The position numbers were made by a program, and so were the translations under genes. DNA of 64,000 nucleotides from Lactarius indigo (taxonomy: Eukaryota; Basidiomycota; Agaricomycetes; Russulales; Russulaceae), in assembly GCA_025766275.1 (NCBI GenBank), contig JAFKAC010000075.1:186001-250000 (forward strand). Direction: 5' to 3'. How positions within the stretch are numbered: the stretch's first letter is position 1; each line of letters opens with the position of its first letter. The notes below the pieces were generated by a model. It had not been told where the DNA came from. It worked only from the letters and a program-made list of their open reading frames with translations, and did not search any database. Below, piece by piece: positions 9,311 to 19,365 of this stretch.

Positions 9311-12300
9311 ACCCGGCGGCCTGGGCTAGAGCATTAAAACTTAGCGTGTACAATAGCAGATTCCGATCCATGCGAATTCCAGTACTTTTCAAATCTGCTC
9401 ACGCAACGGCCGAACGAAACGTTTTGGTGGACTCGGGCGCAACAGACAACTTCATAAGCGCAAATCTCCTGAAACGACTCAAAATAGCCTGGCTACCTAC
9501 CGAACGCTCTATCAAGATATGGAACGTAGATGGAACCCACAACCAAGGAGGAGAAATCACATCCTTCACCGACCTCACCGTCAAAACCGGGGGAAAAACC
9601 CAAAACCTTCGATTCCTTATTACGGACCTAGGAAACGACGAAGTCATATTGGGATACCCCTGGTTTACGGCCTTTGAACCCAAGTTCCACTGGCGAGACG
9701 CCACACTCGACGAAGAATTCCAACCAGTGGTCATCACCAGTCTGCATCTGTCCGACGAAGCCATGCCTCTCGAAGCAACTATCAAGGCATTGGAGACGTA
9801 TCAACTGGACGAATCAGCCTGGGAACAGCTACAAGAAGAAGACGAACCTTGTATCCGGCTGCGAAAGACAACAACAGCATCAGAATTAGCGCAACAAGAA
9901 GCGGCCAAAAAACCCCAGAGAACCTTTGAAGAGATGGTCCCGGAAGAATACCGGAGGCATCAGAAAGTTTTCAGTGAAGAAGCGTCCCAGCGCTTTCCCC
10001 CTTCACGTCCGTGGGACCACGCTATCGATCTGGTCCCAACCGCCCCTGAAACAATGGACTGCAAAGTATACCCACTCACAATCCCGGAAAGCGAAAAACT
10101 AACAGAATTCGTAACCGAACACCTGGAAAAGAAGTACATCCAACCGTCCAAATCTCCTTACGCATCCCCCTTCTTTTTCATCAAAAAGAAGGACGGGAAG
10201 CTACGCCCGGTACAGGACTACCGCCGCCTCAACGAACTAACCGTAAAAAATCACTACCCACTCCCCCTAATCCCCGAACTTATCGACAAGATCCGAGAAG
10301 CGAGGCTCTATTCTAAGCTTGACATCCGATGGGGATACAATAACGTTCGAATCAAACAGGGGGACGAATGGAAGGCGGCGTTCAAGACAAACCAAGGGTT
10401 GTTCGAACCACGAGTCATGTTTTTTGGTCTCACAAACTCCCCGAGCACCTTCCAAACCATGATGGACACTATCTTTCGGGAGCTAGTGCTAACAGGAGAA
10501 GTAATCGTTTACATGGACGATATCTTAATCGCGACCGCGGACGACCGCACCCACCACAGAATGGTATTACACCAAGTCCTCGACCTCTGCGACAAACACG
10601 ACCTATACATCAAACCGGAAAAATGCGTGTTTGAAGTCCACGAAGTGGAATACCTGGGGCTAATCATTGGGCACGGCCGACTGCGAATGGACCCAGTCAA
10701 AGTACAAGGAGTCCGAGACTGGAAGGCGCCGACATCACTCAAAGAAGTACGAGCCTTCCTCGGATTTTGCAACTTCTACCGACGATTTATACGGGGGTTC
10801 TCTACGATTGCAAGACCCCTCCACGACCTCACAAAGAAAGACGTTCCCTGGGAATGGACGGAAGCCAGACAAAAAGCCTTCGACACCATCAAAGAACGAA
10901 TTAGTTCGGAACCAGTCCTACTATTCCCAAAACTAGATCAACCCTTCGAAATCGAAGTCGACGCTTCAAGTTACGCCCTAGGAGCCGTCTTAAACCAGAA
11001 GGGAGAAGACGACAAAATGCATCCGGTCGCATTTTATTCCGAATCCCTATCGGAAGCCGAACGCAATTACGATATCTACGATAGGGAACTACTAGCGATT
11101 GTAAAAGCGTTACGCACTTGGCGAACATACCTCGTAGGATCCCCCCACCTAATAACGATCCATACAGACCACGCCAACCTGCAATATTGGAAGGAACCCA
11201 GGAAAATCAGTCGACGAGTAGCACGGGAGTTCCAAGAACTGTCGGAGTACAACTTCATACTCAAACACATCCCTGGTACCAAGAATACGCAAGCAGACTC
11301 CTTATCAAGAAGGCCGGATTATGATGACGGCACCAGTGACAACGATCATGTCACAGTACTCCCGGACGATGTATTTCTCAAAATCACCCAAACGTCCATG
11401 CACGATATGGATATATGGACTCAAATTGCACAAAATATGGACGAAGCAGCACTCCTTCCGTGGATCGAACCTCATAGCCTAAAGAAACACAATGGGCTGT
11501 GGTGGAAGGGCGACGCTCTCGTTGTTGTGGGAAACAACGAACTTAAACGGGGGGTAATCACCTTTTTCCACGATACTCCAAGCGCAGGGCACCCAGGAAT
11601 TGCAAACACTCTAGAGCTATTACGACGCGATTTCTGGTGGCCCAACATACGCAAAGACGTGGAAGCCTACGTTAAGGGGTGTGCAACATGCCAAAGCAAC
11701 AAAATTAATCATCACCGACAGAAGCCCCACTTATTTCCCATCACCACCGAACCATCGGCCGAACCGTTCGAAGTGGTAGCCATGGACTTTATAGTCAAAC
11801 TCCCAATATCAAAAGGGTTTGACTCAATCCTCACCATCACGGACCACGACTGTTCGAAAGCGGCAATATTCATACCGTGTAACGAAACCATAACATCGGA
11901 AGGCGTGGCGAAACTCTATCTCCGACATGTCTATCCCCACTACGGCCTACCCCGACGGATCATATCCGATCGAGATCCAAGATTCGCGTCCATGTTTATG
12001 CGACAGCTGTGTAAAACGCTAGGGATACAGCAAAATATATCATCAGCATATCACCCGCAAACGGACGGACAATCAGAACGAACAAACCAATGGTTGGAAC
12101 AATACTTACGACATTGGTGCAACGTGCAACAGGACAACTGGGCGGAACTTCTACCCATGGCACAATTCGCTCACAACTCCTGGAAAAACGCCACCACCCG
12201 GCACTCCCCCTTTTCTCTCATTATGGGGTGGGAACCACGAACTGCATGGACACCAAAACCATCACACAGTCCCGCGGTGGATCAAAGATTGGAAGAATTG

Positions 12301-12840
12301 CAGATACTCCGACAACATGCACAAGATAGCATCAAACACGCACAACACCTCATGGCCCAACGAGGAAAAGCAGGGTTCACACCTTATCAGCAAGGGGATC
12401 AAGTATGGCTAGAAGGGACTAATCTCCGTACCTTCTACCCTACAAGCAAATTAGCCCCGAAGCGATACGGACCCTTTAACATCGTCAAGGTTCTATCAGA
12501 CGTTTCATATGAATTGGAACTTCCGGCATCATGGAAAATACACCCAGTATTCCACGCGAACCTTCTGACGCCGTACAAAGAAACGGAGATGCATGGCACA
12601 AACTATACCCGACCTCCGCCGGACCTTATCGATGGAGAAGAGGAGTATGAGGTGGAGCGGATCGAAGACGCCCAGGAACGAGGAAGAGGGCGTAAACTCC
12701 ACTACCTAGTAAAGTGGAAAGGATTCCCACCAAGTGACAACACATGGGAACCCGCAACAAACATGACCCACGCCACAGACGTCATCAAAGACTTCTATCA
12801 ACAATATCCGACCGCCAAAGGGGCTGGACGAACGATATAA
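9307..12840 (+). CDS. pol: Pol polyprotein with C-terminal chromodomain, copy 1
   Basis: 1177 residues, in the -1 frame relative to gag. Domains in order: aspartic protease (VDSGATDNF, catalytic DSG at ~42-44); reverse transcriptase with YMDD at ~402-405; RNase H (EVDASSYALG near 549); integrase with HHCC zinc finger (H ~762 to CATC ~794) and the DDE triad in VVAMDF (~827), ISDRDPRF (~888) and GQSERTNQW (~925); a GPF/Y-like block (RYGPFNIV, ~1055) and a chromodomain (YLVKWKGF and TWEP, ~1115-1160), which in chromoviruses directs integration to marked chromatin. The frame opens at 9274 and has no ATG near its start. TTG at 9307 overlaps the gag stop, so expression is by -1 frameshift or by reinitiation. 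All key catalytic residues I can see are intact. Confidence 0.92.
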   Translation: MNPAAWARALKLSVYNSRFRSMRIPVLFKSAHATAERNVLVDSGATDNFISANLLKRLKIAWLPTERSIKIWNVDGTHNQGGEITSFTDLTVKTGGKTQNLRFLITDLGNDEVILGYPWFTAFEPKFHWRDATLDEEFQPVVITSLHLSDEAMPLEATIKALETYQLDESAWEQLQEEDEPCIRLRKTTTASELAQQEAAKKPQRTFEEMVPEEYRRHQKVFSEEASQRFPPSRPWDHAIDLVPTAPETMDCKVYPLTIPESEKLTEFVTEHLEKKYIQPSKSPYASPFFFIKKKDGKLRPVQDYRRLNELTVKNHYPLPLIPELIDKIREARLYSKLDIRWGYNNVRIKQGDEWKAAFKTNQGLFEPRVMFFGLTNSPSTFQTMMDTIFRELVLTGEVIVYMDDILIATADDRTHHRMVLHQVLDLCDKHDLYIKPEKCVFEVHEVEYLGLIIGHGRLRMDPVKVQGVRDWKAPTSLKEVRAFLGFCNFYRRFIRGFSTIARPLHDLTKKDVPWEWTEARQKAFDTIKERISSEPVLLFPKLDQPFEIEVDASSYALGAVLNQKGEDDKMHPVAFYSESLSEAERNYDIYDRELLAIVKALRTWRTYLVGSPHLITIHTDHANLQYWKEPRKISRRVAREFQELSEYNFILKHIPGTKNTQADSLSRRPDYDDGTSDNDHVTVLPDDVFLKITQTSMHDMDIWTQIAQNMDEAALLPWIEPHSLKKHNGLWWKGDALVVVGNNELKRGVITFFHDTPSAGHPGIANTLELLRRDFWWPNIRKDVEAYVKGCATCQSNKINHHRQKPHLFPITTEPSAEPFEVVAMDFIVKLPISKGFDSILTITDHDCSKAAIFIPCNETITSEGVAKLYLRHVYPHYGLPRRIISDRDPRFASMFMRQLCKTLGIQQNISSAYHPQTDGQSERTNQWLEQYLRHWCNVQQDNWAELLPMAQFAHNSWKNATTRHSPFSLIMGWEPRTAWTPKPSHSPAVDQRLEELQILRQHAQDSIKHAQHLMAQRGKAGFTPYQQGDQVWLEGTNLRTFYPTSKLAPKRYGPFNIVKVLSDVSYELELPASWKIHPVFHANLLTPYKETEMHGTNYTRPPPDLIDGEEEYEVERIEDAQERGRGRKLHYLVKWKGFPPSDNTWEPATNMTHATDVIKDFYQQYPTAKGAGRTI

Positions 12841-12881
12841 GAACACCCCTCGTCCAAAGTCCCAAATCCCCCAACACAACA

Positions 12882-14330
12882 ATGACCGACACCCCAGTAT
12901 CCGACACCACCTTCGTCAACATCCTCAGCAACCCACAACTCGAAGCCGCCCTCGAACGAGGAATTGTCACCCTCGACCTCACCAGCATCCCCCGCCTGTC
13001 ACCACCACCGTCTCCCCAACACGTTACCATTGCCACCCCCATCCCTATCGAACGAGAGCCCGGGGAACTCACCCCGTCAACACCGGAGGAGGGGCAATAT
13101 TCGCCAACACCACCTCCTCAGCAACAGTCGACTCCCCCACCCGAACCACAACCACAATCGCCACCATCTTCCCCGTCGTCCACGCCACCTCCACCTCTAG
13201 AACCATTTACCCCGGTCCGCGTCCACACCCCCATTGACTACAACCGACCCGACTCTCCTCCTAACGACACAGATGACCCAGGCGCTCCATTCTTTCCAAA
13301 CCTCCCTGGTACCCCCAAGTACTACCCATTGCAAATCCCGCTACCAGATGGTGGATCTAACCCAGCGAAGTATATTTACTATCGCAAGGGATTCACCGAA
13401 GTAGTGGGGACAATGGGCCGAGGACAACCTCACTATGGAGAGGAGGTTTACCTCTCGTCACTTCGGCCGAACGTCTCGGCGCCCCCCTTCACAGCGGAAC
13501 AACTACAGTTCTTTGACCCCCACGACATCCGCGCCTGTGCTCTGGATGAAACACTCATAGAGCTTAATTCACCTCGTCTTACAGCCGAGATCACTAGGCT
13601 GAGGACGGGACTCTTGGCACTCAAAGAACTCGACGAGAAGTACGAAAAGCTAGAGGAGGACACGCGCAAGCTACGAGCGGAGCGACTCACGGTCGACCTA
13701 ATGCTAGCTAGTACCAAGAGACGCCTTCAGTACGCAGGAGCGTTGGCTACCATCGGTAACGAGTATGCGCGCATGACGGCCCTACCAGCCCCACTTCGCC
13801 ACTCCCGCTACGCCATCCCATTCTCCCCACGACGCGGAGGACCATTAGAGTTCCCCCGCCTCGCCGACAAACCCCACCGCCGACGCTGTTATCATTGCAA
13901 CAGTCCCCATCACATCGTACGCGACTGCCCCACCAGACCACGGCCTGCCTGTCGACACTGCCAAAGTCAGGAACACCAATCCCATCGATGCATATTCCGT
14001 CGTGCCGGTATGGTCGAAGAGGTGATCACGACTTATCAGGCGGATGAACGCATACGGCAAGCCGTGGCTACGGAGGCCACCACTTCCTTTACCGTCCCCG
14101 AACCACCAACGATCGCGGCCCACACCCAAGGGAGGTGGTGTGGGCGGTGCTTTCGCACTGACGCCAATCATGACGAGATTAGGTGTCCACAGTACGAAAT
14201 GTGTCGCAAGTGCGGCAAACGCGGGCCCTTCCTTTTCCTCAAGACGCATTACTGTCGACTCGACGTTTCTCCATGGCCGGAGAATGACCTCGATGCCGAT
14301 ATCTATGACCTCATAGACCCGGAGTCCTGA
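12882..14330 (+). CDS. Third ORF of the retroelement: proline-rich, coiled-coil, zinc-knuckle protein
   Basis: 482 residues from ATG 12882, 41 nt after the pol stop and in the -1 frame relative to pol (the frame is open back to 12744). Residues ~25-125 are rich in Pro, Ser and Gln; ~230-300 is a charged, coiled-coil-like helix (ELDEKYEKLEEDTRKLRAER). Then come four cysteine motifs: CYHCNSPHHIVRDC (~336) and CRHCQSQEHQSHRC (~357), both canonical C-X2-C-X4-H-X4-C, CGRCFRTDANHDEIRC (~420) and CRKC...HYC (~441-458). There is no signal peptide, membrane segment or fusion-peptide-like stretch, so it is not an envelope gene despite its position. Role unknown; an RNA-binding or nucleocapsid-like accessory protein is inference. 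It ends 34 nt before the 3' LTR. Confidence 0.8.
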   Translation: MTDTPVSDTTFVNILSNPQLEAALERGIVTLDLTSIPRLSPPPSPQHVTIATPIPIEREPGELTPSTPEEGQYSPTPPPQQQSTPPPEPQPQSPPSSPSSTPPPPLEPFTPVRVHTPIDYNRPDSPPNDTDDPGAPFFPNLPGTPKYYPLQIPLPDGGSNPAKYIYYRKGFTEVVGTMGRGQPHYGEEVYLSSLRPNVSAPPFTAEQLQFFDPHDIRACALDETLIELNSPRLTAEITRLRTGLLALKELDEKYEKLEEDTRKLRAERLTVDLMLASTKRRLQYAGALATIGNEYARMTALPAPLRHSRYAIPFSPRRGGPLEFPRLADKPHRRRCYHCNSPHHIVRDCPTRPRPACRHCQSQEHQSHRCIFRRAGMVEEVITTYQADERIRQAVATEATTSFTVPEPPTIAAHTQGRWCGRCFRTDANHDEIRCPQYEMCRKCGKRGPFLFLKTHYCRLDVSPWPENDLDADIYDLIDPES

Positions 14331-14350
14331 AGTCGAGGCGTCTTCAGACC

Positions 14351-14361
14351 AAGACGGGGGG
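14351..14361 (+). other. Polypurine tract
   Basis: AAGACGGGGGG sits three bases before the 3' LTR, where plus-strand DNA synthesis is normally primed by an RNase H-resistant purine stretch. Confidence 0.6.
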
Positions 14362-14364
14362 TAA

Positions 14365-14933
14365 TGTTACGATTTTCTTGGACTCGTCTCTTTTCCTTAC
14401 CATTATTCCCTTCCCACACTATACGAGCCCTGTACGACCACGCGGACATTACGATTACCTGGTTTCCATCACGCGCCTTGCTTATCGACGTTCTCTTCTG
14501 ATAAAGCTTGATATGTGCTAGTTTCCGACCTGTTCCCTCTCACGCGCGGCCCCGTGTGATTCTCCTTTATCCTCGATATAGCCCTGCCTTGTTCCCTATA
14601 TGTCCCCTCCTTTCTTCCTCGGATGGGCGATGGCGCCATCTGTTTGTAACGACCATACAGTGCGACTGCTATTTAACCCTAGTCATACCTAGCTTGTACG
14701 GTAGACTAGACTTCTTGTGTAATACTACACTCGTCTACGCAGAGTCTCCTTGTTCCCCGATCCTCGTCTTCGCTAGGCCTTCGAGTCTTAGCTTTCCTCT
14801 ACAGTCCAAGTGACGTACGTCCTTGTGACTCTTGTGCATCATCCTTACTGAAGTCGAGCCTTTGAGCTTTGACTACCGAGTGACAGACTGACTCAGTACA
14901 GGTCATACTCAACGCCCCTGTAGTGGCGTTACA
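14365..14933 (+). repeat. 3' LTR of copy 1
   Basis: 569 bp and the same ends as the 5' LTR. It differs from it at two sites I could find: CGCGTGAT versus CGTGTGAT, and GTCGTACTC versus GTCATACTC. Followed by TCAAT at 14934-14938. Confidence 0.93.
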
Positions 14934-14938
14934 TCAAT

Positions 14939-15792
14939 GAGAGCGAGTGTTTCGGAAAAAATAGCCTGTTTGGAACGGTGGACCCAATTGAACGCCACAA
15001 GCCTTGATAACAAGCCCGGATGCAAGTCGGCTTGCAATTTGGTGAAGATGGCATTGTGTTCCAGCAACATCCTGAAACACTGTCAAGGGGCGTCTTTTTT
15101 CGAACTGTGTTGACTTACTCGTCGATCACAGTCCTGACAAGGGCAATGTGAGATCCAGAGGAGAGTTCTGACGCCCAAGCACGTTGAAGAAAGTCCTTGA
15201 GCTTGTCTGACAGTTCATGACGTTGAATGAGGTCACTTGCACGTACGAGCGCCAACACAACGGAGGTGGCGTTGGTTGCCTTGCGGATCGCAAAGTCCAC
15301 TGCAGGGCCATGTATGTCCTCATTGATGAGAAATGGATGCCATGACAGCGGTTTATCCATGTCGAGCGGAGATAGCGGCCCATTGCTAATCTCCGCGCAG
15401 AATACGCCCTTGAAGGGTACAGGAAGGGTACAAATAGCTAACGTGATTGAGTGTGTGTTTCGAGCGACGACGTGAACCTGCGACGCCAGGTGCGACGTAA
15501 CCCCTGACATGCCAGATAGAATGAACTGTACTAAAACGGTGAATATGAATACATGATGGAGGAGGCGAGCGATAGCCTTCCCAACTCCCCTTGGAGCAGA
15601 CAAGGGAAATCGACGAAGACGGTAGATGATATCGAGGATCTCTCGTGATAGGGAGAGATATGCGTAGATTCGGGATATAGTGGGCAAGAGTGGGAGTGTT
15701 GTGGCTTTGTGGAGATCGATTACTGTGCCATCCTGGGATGCTAAGAGCGAGCGAGACGAAGAGTGTGAACCCACACCTCGTTGATCCGACAT
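14939..15792 (-). pseudogene. 5' exons of the membrane-protein gene interrupted by the retroelement
   Basis: Exon 1 (15119-15792, ATG at 15790-15792) and exon 2 (14939-15071) are separated by a 47-nt intron (GTAAGT...TTTCAG). One hydrophobic helix is visible around residues 85-107 (FIFTVLVQFILSGM), so a single-pass membrane protein is likely. The remainder is helical with no named domain. The frame continues without break into 7058-6609 once the element and one TCAAT are removed, for 418 residues in total. The family resembles uncharacterised Agaricomycete membrane proteins. Confidence 0.8.
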
Positions 15793-16870
15793 TTGGAGAT
15801 AGGACCAATTTTTGGTATACGACCACGTAATGGCAACTTCTTCAACTTCTTATAGTCGAATGGTGACAACTAACCTCATCTCGAAGACTGGGAACGCTGG
15901 ACGGCAAGGATAGCTGGATCGGACAATTGGTCGGCACCCGGTATACATGTATGAGATCCACCAAGCAATGTCGAGTAGCTTCAGCAGTAGAAATTGACCG
16001 CAATACAACAGCCAGTGTGACTTACTTAGACGGTTATTTGTTCCTTGCGTGCGATGACCTCGTCGCTAATATCTGCCGCCCCGCACGATAATAGGCAAGA
16101 ATGGAAACGCGGAGTATATACGTATTGCCCGGGGTGATCTCGCTTGATGTATCTGCAGCAGACAAGGGTCAGTAATATCTGCCACGCGTGACAATAAGTC
16201 AGGCGAGAATGGAGGAATCTGCCTCTCACCGATCGCTCCATTCCAGTTATGCTGAACTTGCTAGCAGCCTCGATCATCAGCAATGACCCCCCTGAGCGAC
16301 GAATTACCACTAGTGAGACAAAAAAAAAAAAGGCTAGCTTTGTTGTGTCTACTAAGATATTTTATTATATTTATGTTTTATTCACTAAACCTCGCAGTGG
16401 AGGAAACCAGCCAGCGCGGACAACCACCCAAGGAAGACGAGAACCAAGCGAAACATTGCCGCGGATATTTCCGGTATAGTGAAATACACGCGCACTACAC
16501 GGCCAAATGCACGTGAGGTCGTAGCTAGTCCCACGTGTGATGTCTTCTTCGGCCATGTAGCCCCTGGGTTTATATGCCGCGCGATGTCATAGGATGACCG
16601 CTTTTGCTCGTTCCGCTCCATTTCATTATCATTGTTTTCTCGGCGTCTGCACTTCAGCTGGTCGGTGATTCACTGTTGTTCTGGTCATACCCCTGGGCTA
16701 TTTCGTTTGTCTTGCGATCGAAAACTGGGTGTTGTTAATTGTCACGCTCATCCATGTACACCTACCAATTGAATACAATAATGATGTAATAGCTCATCGG
16801 GCTAACTAACGCAAGGCGCGAACACGTTAAAATTCGTTCATTCGCCTGATGAGAAGCGCATCAACCAACA
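15793..16870. other. Intergenic, no convincing gene
   Basis: Contains a short imperfect repeat (AATATCTGCC...GAATGGA at about 16070-16113 and again at 16172-16214) and a 12-A run at 16320. The minus-strand ORF at 16026-16310 overlaps this repeat and shows no recognisable domain, so I do not call it. Confidence 0.4.
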
Positions 16871-18378
16871 ATGTCATCTCCAACTTCTAGTACTGTAGAG
16901 TTCACGCTCCAGAATACCCTTCGCTGCCATACGAAAGCCATTAATCATCTCGCTCTCAGCCCGGATAAGACTCGTCTAATAAGCATTGGTGTGCGTTCTC
17001 GTGTTGTGTCTCCTCCGTACTTTGCTCGGCTCACGAACGGTTAGGCGACGATTCTAGGATAGTTATCTGGTCTGTTGCCTCTGGTGAGAGGCTTTTCGCA
17101 GTAGAACGGCCTTTCAATGGCGCAGCTACGGCCGTATCCTGGGCGAGTCGTGATAACAGTCGCTTTGTTGTTGGGTTCGCCAGCGGAGATCTTCATCTTT
17201 TCCGGAGTGAAAGCGAAAAGGTAATCAAAATTACTTTGGCGGTCTGAATGGATCTTATTTTCGTTGCTCTTAGTCGTACCGTGATAGTCTCAGTGTATCA
17301 GGCGGGAAAAGTGCCGTTGAGGGGATCGTGTACGACGAAACCCACGACCGTATCGCCTCTATCTGCGCGGATTCGGCCCGATCAAAGGGAACGAATTGGT
17401 TCCGGTTCTTTCATCGCCGATTATATCCGAGGGATATGGCAGGTGCATTCAATTTTGTGACAACGGGGCAAGCGTTGTCATGTACTATTTAGATAATCAC
17501 GAGTGGTAAGTGTGCGCATTTATCCATTTCCCTCTTGGCTCAAGTATCATTACAGCGTATGTTATTCGATAGACCCTTGGGAGAAGAGGTGGTCGAAAAG
17601 GCTGAACAGTCGGATGTACAGCTCCCGACACCTCTCTTTTTAATTTTGTTCTCAGCTACGAACAGCGGCTATGCGGCCCCAAACCACGATGGCAAGCTAT
17701 TGCTTGTATCCAATCTCAAAGATGGCATCGACGAATATCAGTTTCCGAGCATGGAGAGGGTTCAGACATTCATTTTCCCTAGAGACAAACTGTATTCTTC
17801 AAACCAAGTCACTGCCACAAGGGAATCTCATTGTCGTAGGTGGTGATGATGGCTTCGCACGGGTGTTCAACCGGATCAGTGGCCAGCTGGTCGGCGAGAT
17901 CCACCACGGAGGTAAGCGCCCACCTTATCCACCTTTTGGACAAACCGTTGACGCGTTGCAGTTCATGGCCAGCTCGTACAGGTCGCCGAGGTAAGCCATA
18001 CGGCCACGAAACAAATTGATTGCTTACCTTTTTAATGCAGGCTTTTGTCGACCCCGGCGATCGGTGCACAGTAGTTACAGCGTCCTCGGGCAAAGCCCCA
18101 TACGAGTTGAAAATATGGCATTATCAACCTCAGAAGGTGTGTATCGTGCTTATCATGGGACATGTTCTGAAACCCATCTCAAGGCCCTGGTCCCCTCAAA
18201 GGAACTATTGGCGGCACCTCCTGTAAAGTACTCCTCGTCGACGTGGTGTGACCGAATCGCTATCGCGTTTATTGCCTTTCTATTCTTGTTGTTACTCATT
18301 CTGATTGTGATTGCTGTGGTGTTCTTGATTGGAGCGCTTGACATCTCAAAGTTACAGTACCCAGTTAGCGTTGAATAG
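16871..18378 (+). CDS. WD40-repeat protein with C-terminal membrane anchor
   Basis: ATG at 16871. Exons alternate with ~45-60 nt introns. WD-type blades are visible: HTKAINHLALSPDKTRLISI joined by a GTGTGC...TTAG intron to GDDSRIVIWS, then VSWASRDNSRFVVGFASGDLHLF, later CDNGASVVMYYLDNHEW, and VVGGDDGFARVFN. The last exon codes a strongly hydrophobic helix (AFLFLLLLILIVIAVVFLIG, ~20 residues from the end), so the propeller is probably held at a membrane by its tail. In this copy the exon near 18050-18070 is shifted by one missing C (TGCACAG; the second copy has TGCCACAG), which breaks the frame. Specific function unknown. Confidence 0.65.
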
Positions 18379-18801
18379 GCTCGGAATCGATTTTTTTTTC
18401 ATTGCTTACTATGATCAATATTGTAAGAGCAATCCTATGTTATTGTCTCGTCGTTCATTGACTCATGTGCTCGCTTTCCGTTGCGTTGCGTCACAAATGA
18501 GCAAGCCGCCTAGTGGCACATTTTTTTGAAACCGTTTTCATCCCGGTTTGCAGGCCGTAGACCCAGACCTGTGAACAGTCGCCGAGTGACTCACGTCGGA
18601 CGCTAAGTTTTTTTTTTAATTTTATTATTAGGCCACATCTAGACCGGTCGCACATACTGTTATTATTATAAATGTGGAGGACGGCAGAACGCCGCGAGGT
18701 TCGTAGAAAGCGGCAGAACCCGATGGCTAGGCGAAAACTACAAAAAGGTAAATTTCGTGTTGTGTTCGCCTCACTCCCTTTTCTTATCCTACCCTCACTA
18801 C

Positions 18802-19365
18802 ATGACATCTTCGGCGACTAGAACCTCCCAACCCAGAAACATCGCTCGGATGACGTGTGGTATCCGACGAGAGCCTTCCTCGCCCTCGTCCCTGCAGCCC
18901 GAAGATGTGAACGATACCGACATGGAATGGAGATACGACAAAGCGTCGCAACTCATCCTCCACGATGCCGACGACTGCCACTACTGTGATCAATGGGGGA
19001 GGCATTATTTTGCCCATGTTAGGCGCACCTGCCCGTCACTCTCGGAGGCACGTAACGATCTCACCGAGGATATGATAGGGCGAGGGCGAATGCGCGACGA
19101 GCTCCTCGCACTGCGCAAGGACGTCCAGCTGATGAAGGAGGTGTTGCTTCGAGACCTCGTGACAATACGCAGCGAAATACAAGAACTCCAAGGTGCCATC
19201 GAAGACGCCCACACACCTCGCCGGCGCAAGTTAGTTCACTCCCCTCGCACCCCCTCTCCACAGCTCGTTCACCCAAGTCGCACATCCACCCCATCTGTTG
19301 TGGCCATTTCGCCTGGCCCTTCATCAGGCCCTTCATACGACATTCGTCGCGGAAATACTAATTAA
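18802..19365 (+). CDS. Hypothetical coiled-coil protein
   Basis: 187 residues from ATG 18802, single exon, preceded by AT-rich sequence with TATAAAT near 18667. An N-terminal Ser/Pro stretch is followed by a Cys/His patch (DCHYCDQWGRHYFAHVRRTC, ~55-75), then a likely coiled coil (~85-140, with ELLALRKDVQLMKEVLLRDL) and a basic Ser/Pro/Thr-rich tail (HSPRTPSPQLVHPSRTSTPS). No named domain recognised. The frame is intact and identical in the second copy. Confidence 0.55.
   Translation: MTSSATRTSQPRNIARMTCGIRREPSSPSSLQPEDVNDTDMEWRYDKASQLILHDADDCHYCDQWGRHYFAHVRRTCPSLSEARNDLTEDMIGRGRMRDELLALRKDVQLMKEVLLRDLVTIRSEIQELQGAIEDAHTPRRRKLVHSPRTPSPQLVHPSRTSTPSVVAISPGPSSGPSYDIRRGNTN

Larger units (their letters stand above)
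7059..14933 (+). mobile_element. Full-length Ty3/gypsy chromovirus-type LTR retrotransposon, copy 1
   Basis: 7875 bp, bounded by 569-bp direct LTRs that start TGTTAC and end GTTACA, with 5-bp TSDs. Internal order is PBS, gag (7646-9310), pol (9307-12840: protease, RT, RNase H, integrase, GPF/Y-like segment, chromodomain), a third ORF (12882-14330), polypurine tract, 3' LTR. The chromodomain and the self-priming signature place it in the Tf1/sushi-like chromoviruses. The two LTRs differ at only two positions I could find (near 7251 and at 7599), so the insertion is young. All three ORFs are open in this copy. Confidence 0.95.

Noticed and set aside
12882..14330. Envelope gene interpretation of ORF3
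   Set aside because: No signal peptide, transmembrane helix or fusion peptide; instead it has proline-rich, coiled-coil and zinc-knuckle parts.
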